Below are positions 20,425-32,554 of a stretch of 64,000 bases of DNA, in pieces (the first letter of the stretch is position 1; the number at the start of each line of letters is the position of its first letter). A program made the position numbers and the translations under genes. The notes under the pieces were generated by a model that did no database searches, was not told where the DNA came from, and saw only the letters and a program-made list of their open reading frames with translations. Location of the stretch: NCBI GenBank assembly GCA_030374805.1, contig JARGSG010000013.1:930001-994000 (forward strand), in the 5' to 3' direction. Origin of the DNA: Gracilaria gracilis (lineage: Eukaryota; Rhodophyta; Florideophyceae; Gracilariales; Gracilariaceae).

Positions 20425-20665
20425 TGGTCCATGGTATTGGGGTTAAGGGATCCGCGAGAGCGGGGAATGGAGAAAGGAATGAGGGGAAAAAGGGAAAAAA
20501 GACGGTAAACACCGGGGTTATCCCTGTATAGGATCGAACGCGACAACGCGGGAAAGCCCTCAAAGAGATGGGTTTCTTTCGATGACACAGGGAATATAAT
20601 CAATCCGTAGGCTACGGGGTATCCCTTCAAGGAGAATTCGATGACCGCCGAAGGCAAATGAGTTC
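20425..20665 (-). repeat. dispersed repeat B, copy 2 (LTR-like)
   Basis: Reverse-complement match of 12796-13015. It lies just left of the + strand antisense-ORF remnant (20670-22173), where the 3' LTR of a minus-strand element would sit. Confidence 0.55.
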
Positions 20666-20669
20666 AGAG

Positions 20670-22173
20670 CCGACCTTGGTCGGGGGAGCTTTACTGTGCA
20701 GGGTGTCGATGGACACCAGCGCGCTAAGTAGTCTAGCTCTGGCAACAAGATGCAATGCGCCTCCGGCTTGCGCCGTAGTTCCATCTAATCGCGGTGTTCG
20801 ACGAGAAGCTGATTGTCTAGTAATTCGACGGAACGCAGCGGCTTCCCGGAGACCTTCCCGCTATCTACAACCTATCATGGGATTGGCGCCGGCGCGACGC
20901 CGTGCCAGCTCACCGAGTTCTCTGCTACACGGGCGAGCCCCGGGCTGAAGCGCATGCTGTGATCGTGCCTATCGGATGACAACGCGAAAACCGGGCGCTC
21001 TTCGAGTTCCCGATCCCTTCTGATATGAAGTTCGATATCGAATAGTACCGCACTGGCGAAGAGATTAGCTACTGTGACCGTCTCTCTACGTTGGAGAACT
21101 TCGTAAGGTGGGGATTCCTGGCTGCCCCGCAAGAAGCTATTTTTTGAGGAAGCCGATGATTTGGGCCGAATTCCGCTATATGGGGCGTCGATACCGATTT
21201 TACGGCCTCCAGGAGTTCATCTGCTTCGAGCGTTTTGGAGCTCTTGATTCGGGTACATCGTCCCGTATCAAACCGTGGAAGTAGAGCCCATTGCTCTGGC
21301 TCAATGCCAAGGTTGGCATGTCCGTAGGCTGTCCGGACAAAAATAGCTTGAGGGATGCCGCGGGTGCTCTGTTGAGCTACCCTCGGTATTCACTTATCTA
21401 GGTTCATACCTTTTTACAGATCCGCGTAGCGTGCTCTGGTCGGTCCTCGTCACGGAGTAGGCGGTCCGTACTGCGGGTTAAAATGTCAGTGAAGCTTACG
21501 ACCAGTATCGAATGTGCTTCATCACTCCGCGCGAGTGGGTGGCTATCTGTCAACTGGACCTCTCTATCCCCTTGGGGACAAGACTAATGCCGAAGAACAT
21601 CTCGGATTGATTGATTACGTGGACAGTATTGACTGGAGATCAGTCCCGGTTTAGCAGAGTGGCCAGCTCGCAGAAACTAGTCGGCATGGCCCAGGTCTGG
21701 GTTTCGACATCGCACTGGCGGGAGACTTCGTCTGTTTTGATCCGTAGGAACAACGGAAGATATCCACCTCCGAGGCGGTAGAAATCCGGAACGCTCCGAG
21801 AGAGATCCCAGACGGTCACCCGGTTGGGTTCGTGGACTCTGAAGATTGTTACTGCGCGAGCGGAGAGAATGATATCATGGTGAACAGTGCTCCCGAAGAT
21901 GCGGGCGGTGATGAAGTCGATGAGGGAATGACGGCTGACACTCCTCCGGAAATGGATGAACCTGACCCTCAAGAGCCTGCGTCCACAGCACCAAATTCTG
22001 CTTATGGCCTTCCACCAAACACGGCGGCTGCCGGAAACGTTCCCGACACGGATGCCAACCCGGATGAGATCGTAGCTCAGTTCCTCCGCAGAATGGGGCT
22101 TTATTCCCACACGGTGACCGGTAACATGACCGCGATGCGGGATGCGCATGCTCAGCCCCTCGGCGTGGTCTAA
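20670..22173 (+). pseudogene. antisense accessory ORF remnant (element iii)
   Basis: Degenerate + strand copy. Around 21430-21540 it reads WSVLVTE-stop-AVRTA, then AYDQYRMCFITPREWVAI, matching VYDQYRLFGVF of the 18.6 kb copy and the LAEWAVL block of the intact ORF. An acidic, Pro-rich tail (21832-22173, DEVDEGMTADTPPEMDEPDP) follows. It is convergent with the pol remnant at 22590-24253, the same tail-to-tail layout as element i. Confidence 0.5.
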
Positions 22174-22589
22174 ATTTCAAACGAGGGAAGTGACAAAAAT
22201 CAGTAGTACTGGATCCTAACATACCCGATGACAGGGTGGCAATGTGCAAGAGTACGAATAGCATACAATAAAACATCGACTTGTGGACTTCTTCCGTCTA
22301 TGAGGTATTCCTCCCCAGCTTTCTTCCGTTTCTAACGGGTCCGTAGCCCACTTGGACTCCATCCAGCGTCAATGGTGGCTCTGTTACCGTATGACAGTGA
22401 TACTGCACCTCCTTAAATCATGGGAGATGTTCGATTGGTTCGAATGTATCCGAATTTGGCTCATAAAGGTATCAACAGACGCCATACTTCACGATACCAT
22501 CCTGATCCCAGGCATGCCCGACGCTTCGGTCGACAATGTCTTCCCGAATGAATAGCTTCTGGTGTTCCTGAATGATGTTAACAGCAGGG
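22174..22589 (-). other. spacer of element iii
   Basis: No gene recognised between the antisense ORF remnant and the pol remnant. Confidence 0.35.
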
Positions 22590-24253
22590 AGCTCAGTGCC
22601 CTGTGAAGGGGAGGTTCCCGTATCCGGTGTGTTCACGCGCCCCACGTTTGACGGTGCTGCTCTCCACCGAGGTTTTACAACTCGAGCGCAAACTGCGAGT
22701 TGGCGGGCTTCGGAGCTTGCCGCGAGTTTGCCAGTCTCTACCCTTCTTCACGGAAGTTATGGTGGAGGCGGTGTTGTGTTCCCGCGTTGCGAGGCGAGCG
22801 GTGTACAGTTCCGCGACATCTCCGTGTTTGCACGTGACTTCGGCCGGGTGGGGTTGGTATGCGCCGTGTGGCAATCCACCTCCGTAGACAGGGTGCCCTT
22901 TTCAGCCCGTGCGAAGTGGAGGCGGCATGATGATCACGGTTACTTTCGGCAACTCCGGGTACTCGGCGGTGTTTCCAACAATGCGGGGGGCGGCGCGTGG
23001 CGACCCATTACTTGGGAAATTTCCGCTTCATTTGGCGTGCCTGTATCATCCATGACGAGAGCGACCTCCCGATCGACCGATTCATTTTTCGCGGCGTTGC
23101 CAGAGTCTACTGAGAAACTTTTGATCCGCGCAGTCGTGCGTGCTGTTGCGTAGTCCTTCTTCCTATGTCGAGGGGTTTCAATCACGCTTCCAGGGGTGGG
23201 CTCCGGCTGGGAGTCCGCCAGTATGGGGGACGCGTATAACCGATTGTTCGGAACAGTACCATGCGGGGCCTGCTCGTCACTACCCATTTGAGCTGGTACC
23301 TCGACACAATGACTGTTCGCCTTGGGCGATGGTGGAGTTAACGAAGGTGCTTCTGGGTGTACATCCGTGGGTCGCGGGGGGATTTTGTCTCCCATACCCG
23401 GGCTTGCCAATCCGAATGCGTTGTGGTTCTAGGACTGTGAGTCCGGCGTCTTCGACGGAGTATCCGGGTCAGTGTTAGCCCCCCATATGCCACTGTTACT
23501 ATCCACCCGTTGCCACCGCGAATGAACTTCAGCAGAAGACATATCCTCTTCCTCCTTAAACGGGACGGCGGGGGATTGGAATGAACGTTTCGCACTGCAG
23601 GGAGAGTTACCGTGAACGAGTTGAACAGAAGAATGCCCATCCTGGTTAGGAGCAATTCCCGAAGTTATCGATAGATCCGATTGCAACGGTAGGTTTGACA
23701 GTCTCCGAGTCTGGTGTAACAAAATCGATGGGCGATTGGCCGTAGGTGTACTCGGTATTGTAGAGTCTGTAGATGCGGTTCTGGGTGTAATTAGGGGTGA
23801 TTTTTACGGTAGGTTTGACAGTCCCCGAGTCGGGTGTGGCAAAGTCGATGGGCGATTGGCCGTTGGTGCACCCGTTGCTGTAGAGTCCGTAGATGTGATA
23901 GATGTGAGTACGGCTGGTGCCGGTTCGATCTCAGGCGTGAGTGGCGGTGCAAGTACTACGCGATCGCGGGAGATGCGCTCATGTGTGTGCTTGATTTCCA
24001 GTACCACTGTGCCTTCTGCGACCGAGACGACCTTGAAGGTTCCATCCGTTACAGACGAGAGCTTATACCGTTTATACTTTTCGGGGTTGTAACGTTCCTT
24101 CCGTACAAAGAAGTAGCTACCCACCTTAATCGGCGGCGTATTACCTCCCCGCAAGCGAGCATCAAAATCACGCTTATAGGCGGTTGTAATACAATAGCCG
24201 GAGCAGTATCTCATTGGGTAGTTCATATGGGCGGGGATCCAGGTAGCACGCAA
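22590..24253 (-). pseudogene. pol: gypsy integrase C-terminus remnant (element iii)
   Basis: The clearest part is 24253 to 23804: AYKRDFDARL, then VGSYFFVRKERYN, DGTFKVVSVAEGTVVLEI and ERISRDRVVLAPP. This corresponds to the RYKEDYDRKV ... ENTISIDRITVAPQ segment of element i (end of integrase). A hydrophilic tail follows (23410-22940). The catalytic core is missing because homology stops at about 24260, near the boundary of element iv. No chromodomain can be read reliably. Confidence 0.6.
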
Positions 24254-24386
24254 AGGCCAGACCTAGAAGGTAGGAAAGTGGATAACGATTGGGATGTGGC
24301 AGGACCAACCACTGAAGGCGCGAGATACCCTGCTGGGTAGCCATGTCCATTAGGTAGATCCGGAGTACGGCCCTGGGTGAGACATG

Positions 24387-24720
24387 TAAGTCTTATAGAA
24401 CCTGACTGAACCACTAGCTTTACTGCAGAAACGGAGCGGTATTAGAATTAGCCAGAAGGTGCTTGACTTTACAATGCAGTGAGGAGGGAGCGCCACACTC
24501 ACCGTAAGGGTGATTGCGGCTCAATCTCCGCCGTGGTACCCACTTGTACCATGCTGGAGTGCCACTCTAGTGATTTACCACGTTGCCGTACCACCTTAGT
24601 GGTGCACTCCGCCTAAAAATTGATGCGCTTAAGAGCTACTGTAGTTCTATCCTATTGTTCTAATAGTCTATTTTCGAACGGTCCTGGCTATCCAGGTGGA
24701 ACTCCGCTCACTGTATCACA
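24387..24720 (-). repeat. 3' LTR of element iv
   Basis: On the minus strand it starts TGTGATACAGTGAG right after CGCCAGGAGGGGGTC, mirroring AGGGTAGGAAGGGGGTC|TGTAGTACAATGAG of element i. It shares TTGTAAAGTCA with the element i LTR. The outer end (TGTAAGTC, 24387) is a guess based on TG...CA. Confidence 0.55.
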
Positions 24721-24999
24721 GACCCCCTCCTGGCGGCAGCCACGCCCTCGTGCCTGCCAAACGAGACGGGTTAAAACCAACTAAACCGCTCGGTATCGGT
24801 AGAGCGAATCCACTCCTTCGATCGCGCGTCGCCTCCCTCTCGTTCATCACCTCACCTTTGCCGTCGTGCGCGCTCGCTACGCCGTACTATGCTCTCTCCG
24901 AGTTGCAACCACGCCAGCCAGAGCGGACGTGGCGCTCTGCCTGTAACGCACTTGTTTACCGGCTGGTCCTGAGGTTGCGACGCTTTCACTGTTGGTCCA

Positions 25000-27900
25000 C
25001 GCAGTTCCGCACCTATGCTTCTAGCGGATCCAGTGGGCGTGCTCCCTTTTCGGCCGTCCTTCTCATCGCCAGCTTCGTGCATTGACTCCTCCCACCGGTC
25101 TGCAACTGCTCTCTCTTCTAATTGGTGCATGCCCTCTCCGACCAAGCTACCACCGCTTGGGACCGAACACCGTGGCCCTCCCGATAGATCGTGCGTTAGA
25201 TCTCCGGCTGGGCGATTCCTGGCGGCTTCTCCTTACATCTCTATCGACCACGACTGGTTCTCTCATCCTCCTTCGTTCGCTTTGGTGTTTCCGCCCCGCC
25301 CTGTACACTCTCTGAATTGGGTTTTGCCTATTGAAATGAGTGCGCCGCTATCCGGGTCGTCTCTTATTGATCCGTTGCTCCGTGAGTGGACCAGGTCTCC
25401 TCCCTGACAGGTTATTTGCGTTGATTCCATTCGGTCCCCAACCCGTCACTCACCCCGAACTCGCCGGCTATCGAACACCGGGGTGAATCTGACTAATCAG
25501 TCACCTGCAACTGGCTCAGGGGTGCTATCCGCCGTGGCTCTTCCCAGTCGGTCATCGTTGCCCTCTTGCACCCGTCGGGTGCGCTCAACGCCTGTACGGA
25601 TGGCTAGCAGGCCCGTTGATCCACCTGGTACTCCGCTCCGTGCCGATTCACCACTCGGAGAGGAGGGTATTAAAGAAGTACCGAGCAGTGGGGAGGTTTC
25701 TTTCACTGACCTCGACGGCATCAACCTATGCGCCGACGACGGATTCTAAACGTCTGGTCCAAGCCTCTGGTCTTCGTGGCCGAAACCGCATATGAATCGA
25801 TACCCTTGGGTTGTACCATTTGGTGGAATCTCGTAGCGCGTGGCAAGCTTGCAATTGTGTCTTTTCAGTGAGGCTCTTCGTAACTCCGTTGTGGTCGACC
25901 GTATCACCGTAATATCATACAACCCATATCTGAACCCCCCCACAAGGAGGGTCTCGAGCCGCCCAAGCTGGTCCTTCCAGATCTCCGTTCGGGCCGTCTC
26001 CTGCTAGTTATGCCGGCCATTGCCCTATCAGAAGCTTTTCAAGGTACAGGGAGAATTTGATGCTCCAATTCGTCGAGCGAATCCTTGCATATTCGATTCC
26101 GTTCAGAAGTGGCTTGGATCGGCGAATATCGACCAGTTTCACCATTTATTCCGCCGAACGGTACTGGCCGACTTCTTTTTCTTCCGCCGATAGGATTCCG
26201 AACGCCTTAACGGCATTCCCGCCGTGAGCCCTGAGCCCCCACCTGGTGCCAGGTATCAGCCATTAACTTATCAGGCATTCTTGGCGAGAATCACCACACA
26301 CCCTTCGTTACGGTAATAGCGCCTATGGCTCCCATGGATTTGCCTTACATACGGGGCACGCACGAGGAGACGTACTTCCGCCTGTTGGTTAGTAGTTTGC
26401 CCCAGATTGGTGCGCAGTCCCAGATTTTCAATGCGACAACCCTGATGATCTGCTTCGATCGTCAGTGGCATTCCAATTGGTTTAACTACCGTAGAAGGTG
26501 ATTCGACGATCACATCGCCGAGAGCAGGATGCGTGACCAACGGGCAAATGTGCAACCGATGCACACTTATAACAGCTTGGATTTCTTCTCTCAGGCCTTC
26601 ATTGATCGTCGGGAGCTATACGTGCGGCTTCATCAATGGTGGGAGCAATAGGAGGTCTACCAATACCTTAACATACCAACTCCTCCGGTCTTGGAATACT
26701 ATAGTAGCGCGATATTAAGGAATCCTTCCTATGCTCCCACAGTTTGGTCAGTTGCAATCCCCGAGTTTGCTATCCTGATGCCATTTTGGCCCTGTAGGCC
26801 TCCCGTGAGGGTGTCATTTGGCCCACTCGATGTTCTGATTCTACATTCCCGGCCCATGCTTCGTCTCCAGTTGGTTGCGACTTTCGCCTACCGAAGCATT
26901 TCATAAACGTTATCTGTGAGAAACTGACGGTGGAACACTTGGTGTTCGAGACTCCTTACACGGTTGATGAACTGAATGCCCTGTTGGATATAGCGTTGAA
27001 TTAAAATTGGGGTCCTAACCAGGCTTGGGTCGTTTGGAGTGCTAAAGACTTGAAGATCGTGGAGAAAAATGCACAAGTTCTCGCTAACGACCTGGCGAAC
27101 GATGGTCTGGCTGGGCTGGTGACGGTGAGCCTATGGTGTTGCCATCCCGACCGGTTGCTAAATCTCTAGCGGTACCGCTCACCATCCCAGTGGATCCGGG
27201 TCCTTGGAGATCAGTTCAGACCCTTGTGGCTCTTGGAGCTTCTCTGACTGCAGTTGGCATCAACGTAGAGGGCCCCCTCCGTTCGGTTCCCGAGTCGGAT
27301 CCGATGGCTCCCCGCAACGGCGCGCACCTTACGGCCATTGAAGAATCGTTGCACCGCCTGAACCAGGCGTGCCTCCATCACCTGAACCGCCCTGGTCCTC
27401 CAACTGCCGTTCAGGCTATTGAAACACTCACGAGCTATCTCCCCATACTGGTCAAGCACTTGAACCAGACGGACGCGATTCGGAGGTTCGGCGGCGAGTT
27501 GTAGCAGAGCATGTACCTTTTGGTCCCCAACCCGGTCGGCTCCCTATCCTAATTGGTGGAAAATAGCGGCGTCTTCCCGGCTTCGAATCCGCCGGCGCCA
27601 CCGGCTTCCGCTGCTCCTTTTCGCAAGCTTCCTCTCAGTCAGCTTTCCTTCGGGTACAGTCCACCGGGTGGATATTTTGGGGCTGTCCTGCAAGACTTCG
27701 CCACAGCCCCAGTCGCATGGAAACCACTCGAGCCTCTGGGTACTTGAGATGTAGCTGAGGCTCCGCCACGTGCTAAGCGTCGCCTTATCTACTACAACCA
27801 TCTCCTTTAGGTCCGGACGTGGTCTAGGTGGGCCACGGCAGGTGCCTCTGCTCAACCAGCTGGTGTCACGCCGATGGTGACGACGACTTCTACTTCCCGG

Positions 27901-28080
27901 ACAGTCATAGACTCCTCTTTAGTCGGCTGGTCTCGGTTGGGGTTGGCCTGGGGGGCACTCCGCTGGCCGTAGCGAGGGTCTTAGGTCTGGGTATGGCTCC
28001 TGGTGTAGTACCCCATTCGGGAGCTGCAGGGGTGGTCGCGGGTCTCACCATAGTAGACAGTAGAACGCTAACCTGGCGTA
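25000..28080 (+). pseudogene. antisense accessory ORF remnant (element iv)
   Basis: Degenerate + strand copy of the 971-codon ORF. It reads ETYFRLLV ... MICFDRQWHSNW ... SLDFFSQAFIDRRELYVR, IPTPPVLEYYSSAI and TVWSVAIPEFAILM (26340-26780). The intact copy has HYYRRLVV ... LVCFDRPY ... NVEFFSQANKGR, VPTPPVLAYFGSYI and LIWSIALAEWAVLV. At 27330-27460 it reads RLNQACLHHLNRPGPPTAVQ against RVRQACVVNFQRAGPTSVVE. At least two stops (TGA where copy i has Trp; TAG) and frame changes interrupt it. Confidence 0.65.
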
Positions 28081-28650
28081 AATCTTCCTTGTTCTTCTAA
28101 TAAACATTGTGAATTGCTTGTGCTTCATATGTTCTTCTTGGTGATTAGTAGTCTCTTCAATAGTGTTCCAGAGAGCCAGGTGGCGGGGTTTGCCTCCGTT
28201 TCCTCCATTTTGTGCGGAGAAAGTTGTCAGGGATATGGCCAGTTGGCTCCTTTGTGTCATAATGGGCTGCCCAGCCGTACCATATGATGCGTTACCGAAT
28301 TCCATTTGTCGTGAGTTCGTGGCCCACAATGGTGTCGATGACATTCTCCGTTGTGGGATGGGTGTTGCCTGTTGGTGTGCCTCTCTTTGACGGGTGCTCG
28401 GCCCGAACCACTGTAGGATAGGCAGTTACTTGCGTATTACCAGTTGGTTCTCTACTACCAGTTGGTTGCGCGGGATGAGTTGAGTTTCCCTGTCGTCCAT
28501 CCGGGTTACCTTCTGGTGTTGATCGTTGTTCCGCAGTTGTGGCTTTCACTATCCTGTCGAGTGATACGGTGTTGTCCAGCCCTCTTCCATGCTGTACGTA
28601 CTCGGCCCAATTGGCTTGGTGTCTCTATAGGTAGTGCTGGACGCGGGTCA

Positions 28651-30081
28651 CTATGGTCTTTTTGAGGCGTCTACCTGTCCGTTGGTTGGGGATGGTATGC
28701 TGTAGTGAAGTAGTGCTTCAGTCCCAACATGATGCATACTGATTCGAAGAACTTCGATATCAGATTGGATCCGCTGTCTATGAGTAGATACATAGGCGCC
28801 CCCGTACGGATAGACCCAGTGATCCGGAAAGGCCTGTGACCACACCGGCGAGGTGATACTCTTAAGAATGATTGACCTCGAAAGCTTCGTAAACCGATCG
28901 GTGATTACAATTACATACGTCAATCCCTTCTGTGTTTCCGGGAGGGGCCATATCAGGTATATTGCAACGAACTTCAATGGGTCCGCCGCAGGAATAGCTT
29001 CATGTACTTACGACGCTTTTGCAGTCTCCTAGGGTTCTGACCCACAATGAGCACTTACTCATATAGGTATAAATATATTGGGCCATGAGTGGCCAGTAGA
29101 ACTTTCTCTTCAAGATGTACTACATCATCGTCCCTCCTGGATGACCAGCTGGGCACCGCTTATGACCCAATTAGGGCACCCGTTGGCGGAGCGACTCCGG
29201 TACTACCTTTTCGAGTAGTGCATCGAAAGGGTAGCGCCGGACCAGTTAAACCTCGTGGTCGATGTCGAAGTGCTACTGTTTCTGTCCCATCCAAGTATTG
29301 AGAGGTTTGTAATACCGATCTATCGATTTCTCTCTAAGGAACCCCTCTCCGGTAATTGGGAAGTACTTCTCGTCTTACGCGACGGCCATTACAGGTTTAC
29401 TTGGCGTTATGGTATCTCCGGTCTCCACCCGGGGGTCGTCTCCTTTGTCCATAAAGGTTCTCGTTACTTCTCCTTCGGCTTTTGCTAACTTTTTATCAAA
29501 TTAGACAACGTAACACGGAATGTCATCCTCCAACAGGGCATTCTCTAACCCGTCAGTAATTATCCGTGGCAAAGCATCAGCTATCCGATGCGTCACACCC
29601 GTGAGGTATTGCAACTCATGCTCTAACTCGGTTAGACGCAATCTTCATCTGGTCAACCGTCCCGACGCGTCGGCCAGGCTGAGTATCCATCGCAGGGCAT
29701 CATGGTCCATCCATAAGGTAAATCTTGATTCATAGAGGTAACGACGAAGCATCAACATGCTCCAACCACCGCTAGTCATTCTTTCTCCCTTACGGTATAG
29801 TTCTGTTCCGGGTTGGGGTGAGCCCGGCTCGGGTACCAAATTGGCCGCTTCTGTCCGTCCCCTTGGGCTTGCATCAGGCAGCACACTATCTCGGGTGGTA
29901 ACGCGTCCGTGTCAAGCGTATAACGGTAGTCTGATTTAGGTAGTGCAAATATGGGCGTTGACAGAGAGCGGCGTTCAGTTTCTGGAACGATTCGCTCCCC
30001 TCCTCCTCTAGGTAGCGAAACCTGTGGCGTGTTCGTCGATGATACTGCAAGTAAGAACTGCGGTCCAGAGTCATTCAGCAA
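28651..30081 (-). pseudogene. pol: gypsy pol remnant: RT end, RNase H, integrase core (element iv)
   Basis: Pieces in order on the minus strand: SLSTPIFALPKSDYRYTLDTDA and QGDGQKRPIWY (RT/RNase H), WSMLMLRRYLYESRFTLWMD + HDALRWILSLADASGR (RNase H, close to element i), then MKFVAIYLIWPLPETQKGLT, VIVITDRFTKLSRSI and PTNGQVDASKRP (integrase). The second catalytic Asp region (TDNGS) is lost. Several frameshifts; not functional. Confidence 0.75.
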
Positions 30082-30100
30082 TTGCTGGAGCCCAATTTTT

Positions 30101-31046
30101 GGTGGCTGTGGTTATATCATTGGGAGAGAAAGGCGTGACACAATCCAATGGGGAGGCGCCGACAGTGGGAACGGCAATCTGAAGAGCGGCTCGTGTGCAG
30201 TGCTCTATTCCGTGTTCGGAAAGGATGGGAAGAATTTGACCATTCTGGATCAAGACCAAGGTTCTGCACGTGATGTTGGGCAAGATAAAATTACTTTCCA
30301 AGAAGGTCATTCCTGCCACTGAAGAAGATTAGACCTTGGGGAAGGCAATCTGCGGAAATGAAGTCTTCGATGGAGAGAAGGGTATCTTGAAGGGAACCAT
30401 TGTTGTAAAGCATGGTGCCAATACGGCCTCTACCTAGGACAACAGCTGGGAGGATCGTATATTGGAGGGAAGAGGAATGGGAGCTCACTGCGACGACTTT
30501 AATTGAAGGTATGGGCTCTTGGAAGCTGTCGGGTGCTGGTAGCTGTGAAAGGAAAGTGGTCTACATTTTAAGGAGTGAGGAAAGCTTTAAGTACATAACT
30601 GGGCTGTTGTTTTGGTCATGGAAAAAAGTGTTCCAGGGAACAGGGAGGTTTTTATGATTCAGTTATTGAAAGAAATGGGCAGCAGGGCTGTAGAGGAGGT
30701 AGGGTGGAAGAGTGTGTTTATGAGAAGGTATGCAGTGAAGTGAAGCATAGAAATTAAGAGTTTATGGTACCATTGGTACTTGAGAGGTGGCGCATCTGGG
30801 GCTTCAAGGGAATATGGTATGGACCCAAGTTGGGAAAATATGGAGATTTCTAGGGGAAAAATGGAAATTTTGCGGAATGGAAGGAAACTGGAGTAGTGAT
30901 GAAAGGAGTACAGATGGTTGTGCAGGGCAAGAGGGTGTGTGGCCGACAATGCCACAGATGTGCAGAGTGGGGAGGAGTGCTGCAACTGTTGCGTTCATCT
31001 CGCTTGTCGTTATCTCCGTTATCGGAAACCGCCCTTTTTTTCTGCG
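30101..31046 (+). other. region without recognised gene
   Basis: Short ORFs on both strands (minus 30291-30488 and 30071-30319, plus 30412-30657) look partly coding but match nothing I recognise. Confidence 0.35.
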
Positions 31047-32032
31047 ATGTCGAATGGATACGTCGAAGACGAGGAGCTAATGGCTCTGCTTCAAAAGCCG
31101 GAGGTACCAGAGATGCCACCGGGAAGGAAGGAAGGGAAGTGAGGACAAGGTTTGCTTGGGGAAGAAGGAGAGGAATGGGGATGGAGGGGAGTGGGGGTGA
31201 TGGGGGTGGAGGGGATGGAGGAGCGGAGAGAAGATTTGCGGCGGATATGGAGGAGCGGTTGAGGAGGCTTAGAGAAGATCTGAAGGAGCATTTGGACGAC
31301 TGGTTTTTTGAGATGGTGGGTGAGATGGGAGGGGTGCTGTTGAGTGTGTCGCGGATTGGGGTGGCAATGGATTTGATTTCGGCGATTCGGAAAAGGATGA
31401 CGTTGGCTGGAGCGGGGACTGGAAGGCATGTGATTGGCATGGAAGATTGCGTTGGGAGGGAGATGGTGAAGCTGGGAAGGGAGAATAGGAGGCTGAAGGG
31501 ACGTGTGGAGGTGTTGCAAGTGCAAGTGGGACAGGTGGAGAAGGCAAGCCAATTGTTGTTGGAAGTGAAGGAGCTGGTAAAGGAAGAAGGCTTTGGGAAG
31601 GAGAAAGGGAGAGAGAAAGGGTCACCCGTGACGCCAGGCTCTCGTGGTGGACGTGGGTGTGTGAGGAGAAGAAGTGGAGAAGGGAATGCAGGGGAGGTTG
31701 GGGGAAATCGGCCGAGGAAGAGGCGAAAGGATGGGGTGATGGTGGACGAAGACAGGAAGGTTTGTGTGCCGCGGCCGCTGTCTGGTGGAGCGCCACTAGT
31801 AGTGTTGGGTAACGCGGCGGCGGCTGTGCAACCGGCTGAACGTATTCTGGAGGAGCAGGAGGAGAAGAGGTTGGGAGGAATTGGGAGCCGGTTTGGGGAT
31901 AGGAGGGTGTACGGGAATGAAGACAGTGTTCCCTTGCAGTTCTTAAACTTTACATTTAAGGAAACTGAGACTCAAGATCCGAATGCAGGATTGGAAGGAG
32001 GGAGCGCTAGTGGGGTGTTCGTAATTTTTTAG
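31047..32032 (+). pseudogene. coiled-coil, Lys/Arg-rich protein, CACTA accessory candidate
   Basis: ATG 31047 starts SNGYVEDEELMALLQKPEVP. That frame ends at 31142, and the long frame that covers the rest runs to TAG 32032, so one frameshift is likely near 31130. The long frame has a Gly-rich stretch, two predicted helices (MEERLRRLREDLKEHLDDWF; GRENRRLKGRVEVLQVQVGQ) and a basic Ser/Arg/Gly region with a possible nuclear signal (RPRKRRK). It lies about 200 bp inside a CACTA-type terminus at 32262, where elements of this class can carry a TNPA-like DNA-binding accessory gene. That role is inferred from position only. Confidence 0.45.
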
Positions 32033-32089
32033 AGTGTTTTTGACGAGTGCGGGGAATGTAAAGTTACGAGCGGCTGCAGAGGCACTGCA

Positions 32090-32262
32090 AACTAGCCTTC
32101 AAGTGCAATAGGTGAAGTTTGAACTGCACTGGACGGAAACGTAATTTCCAAAAAGAATTTTGTTTTGCCTTGCCAACTAGTGCAAACTGCAAAAATGCTA
32201 GTTTTTTCGGACTTTTATTTTCACAAATAGCGATCTAGCATACTAAACTAGCATTCCGAGAA
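32090..32262 (-). repeat. CACTA-type terminus with subterminal motifs
   Basis: The reverse complement of 32240-32262 reads TTCTCGGAATGCTAGTTTAG, matching the termini at 14658 and 46877. AACTAG/CTAGTT words are clustered inward of it. The orientation means an element extends leftward from here, including the coiled-coil ORF. The matching left end is not identified. Confidence 0.6.
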
Positions 32263-32554
32263 CACCGATGATGTTTCTCCCAATTTGGGGTCTGCAGTCA
32301 TACCGAAATGATAGAGAGACTAGAATATTCGTCATTTTCTATATCGTCAGTATTTCATGGCCAACTCCAAACCTGTGGAGGAAAGGAAACATGTACAGCT
32401 GCGCAGTCTTCTTTAAGTCTTCTGCCTTGTACTTCCCAAACTCGTCGATATTCATTGGTGAGCGTCCCCAACACAATGGCATCCCACATGACGACGATTT
32501 CATGGAATCATCAATGCTTTGTATAGCTTTAGCTAGAATGCAGTACGAAGGCAA

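Larger units (their letters stand above)
24387..30100 (-). mobile_element. decayed Ty3/gypsy element (element iv), minus strand
   Basis: Reading on the minus strand: RNase H and integrase core (30081-28651), antisense ORF remnant (on +, 25000-28080), PPT (24735-24721) and LTR (24720-24387). It reproduces the layout of element i in full apart from decay. The 5' half (gag, protease, most RT) is absent or unrecognisable. Confidence 0.6.

Noticed and set aside
24254..28650. Elements iii and iv as one pol gene split by an insertion
   Set aside because: Each pol remnant has its own antisense ORF remnant and LTR-like end on the expected side, so two separate elements fit better, though nesting cannot be excluded.
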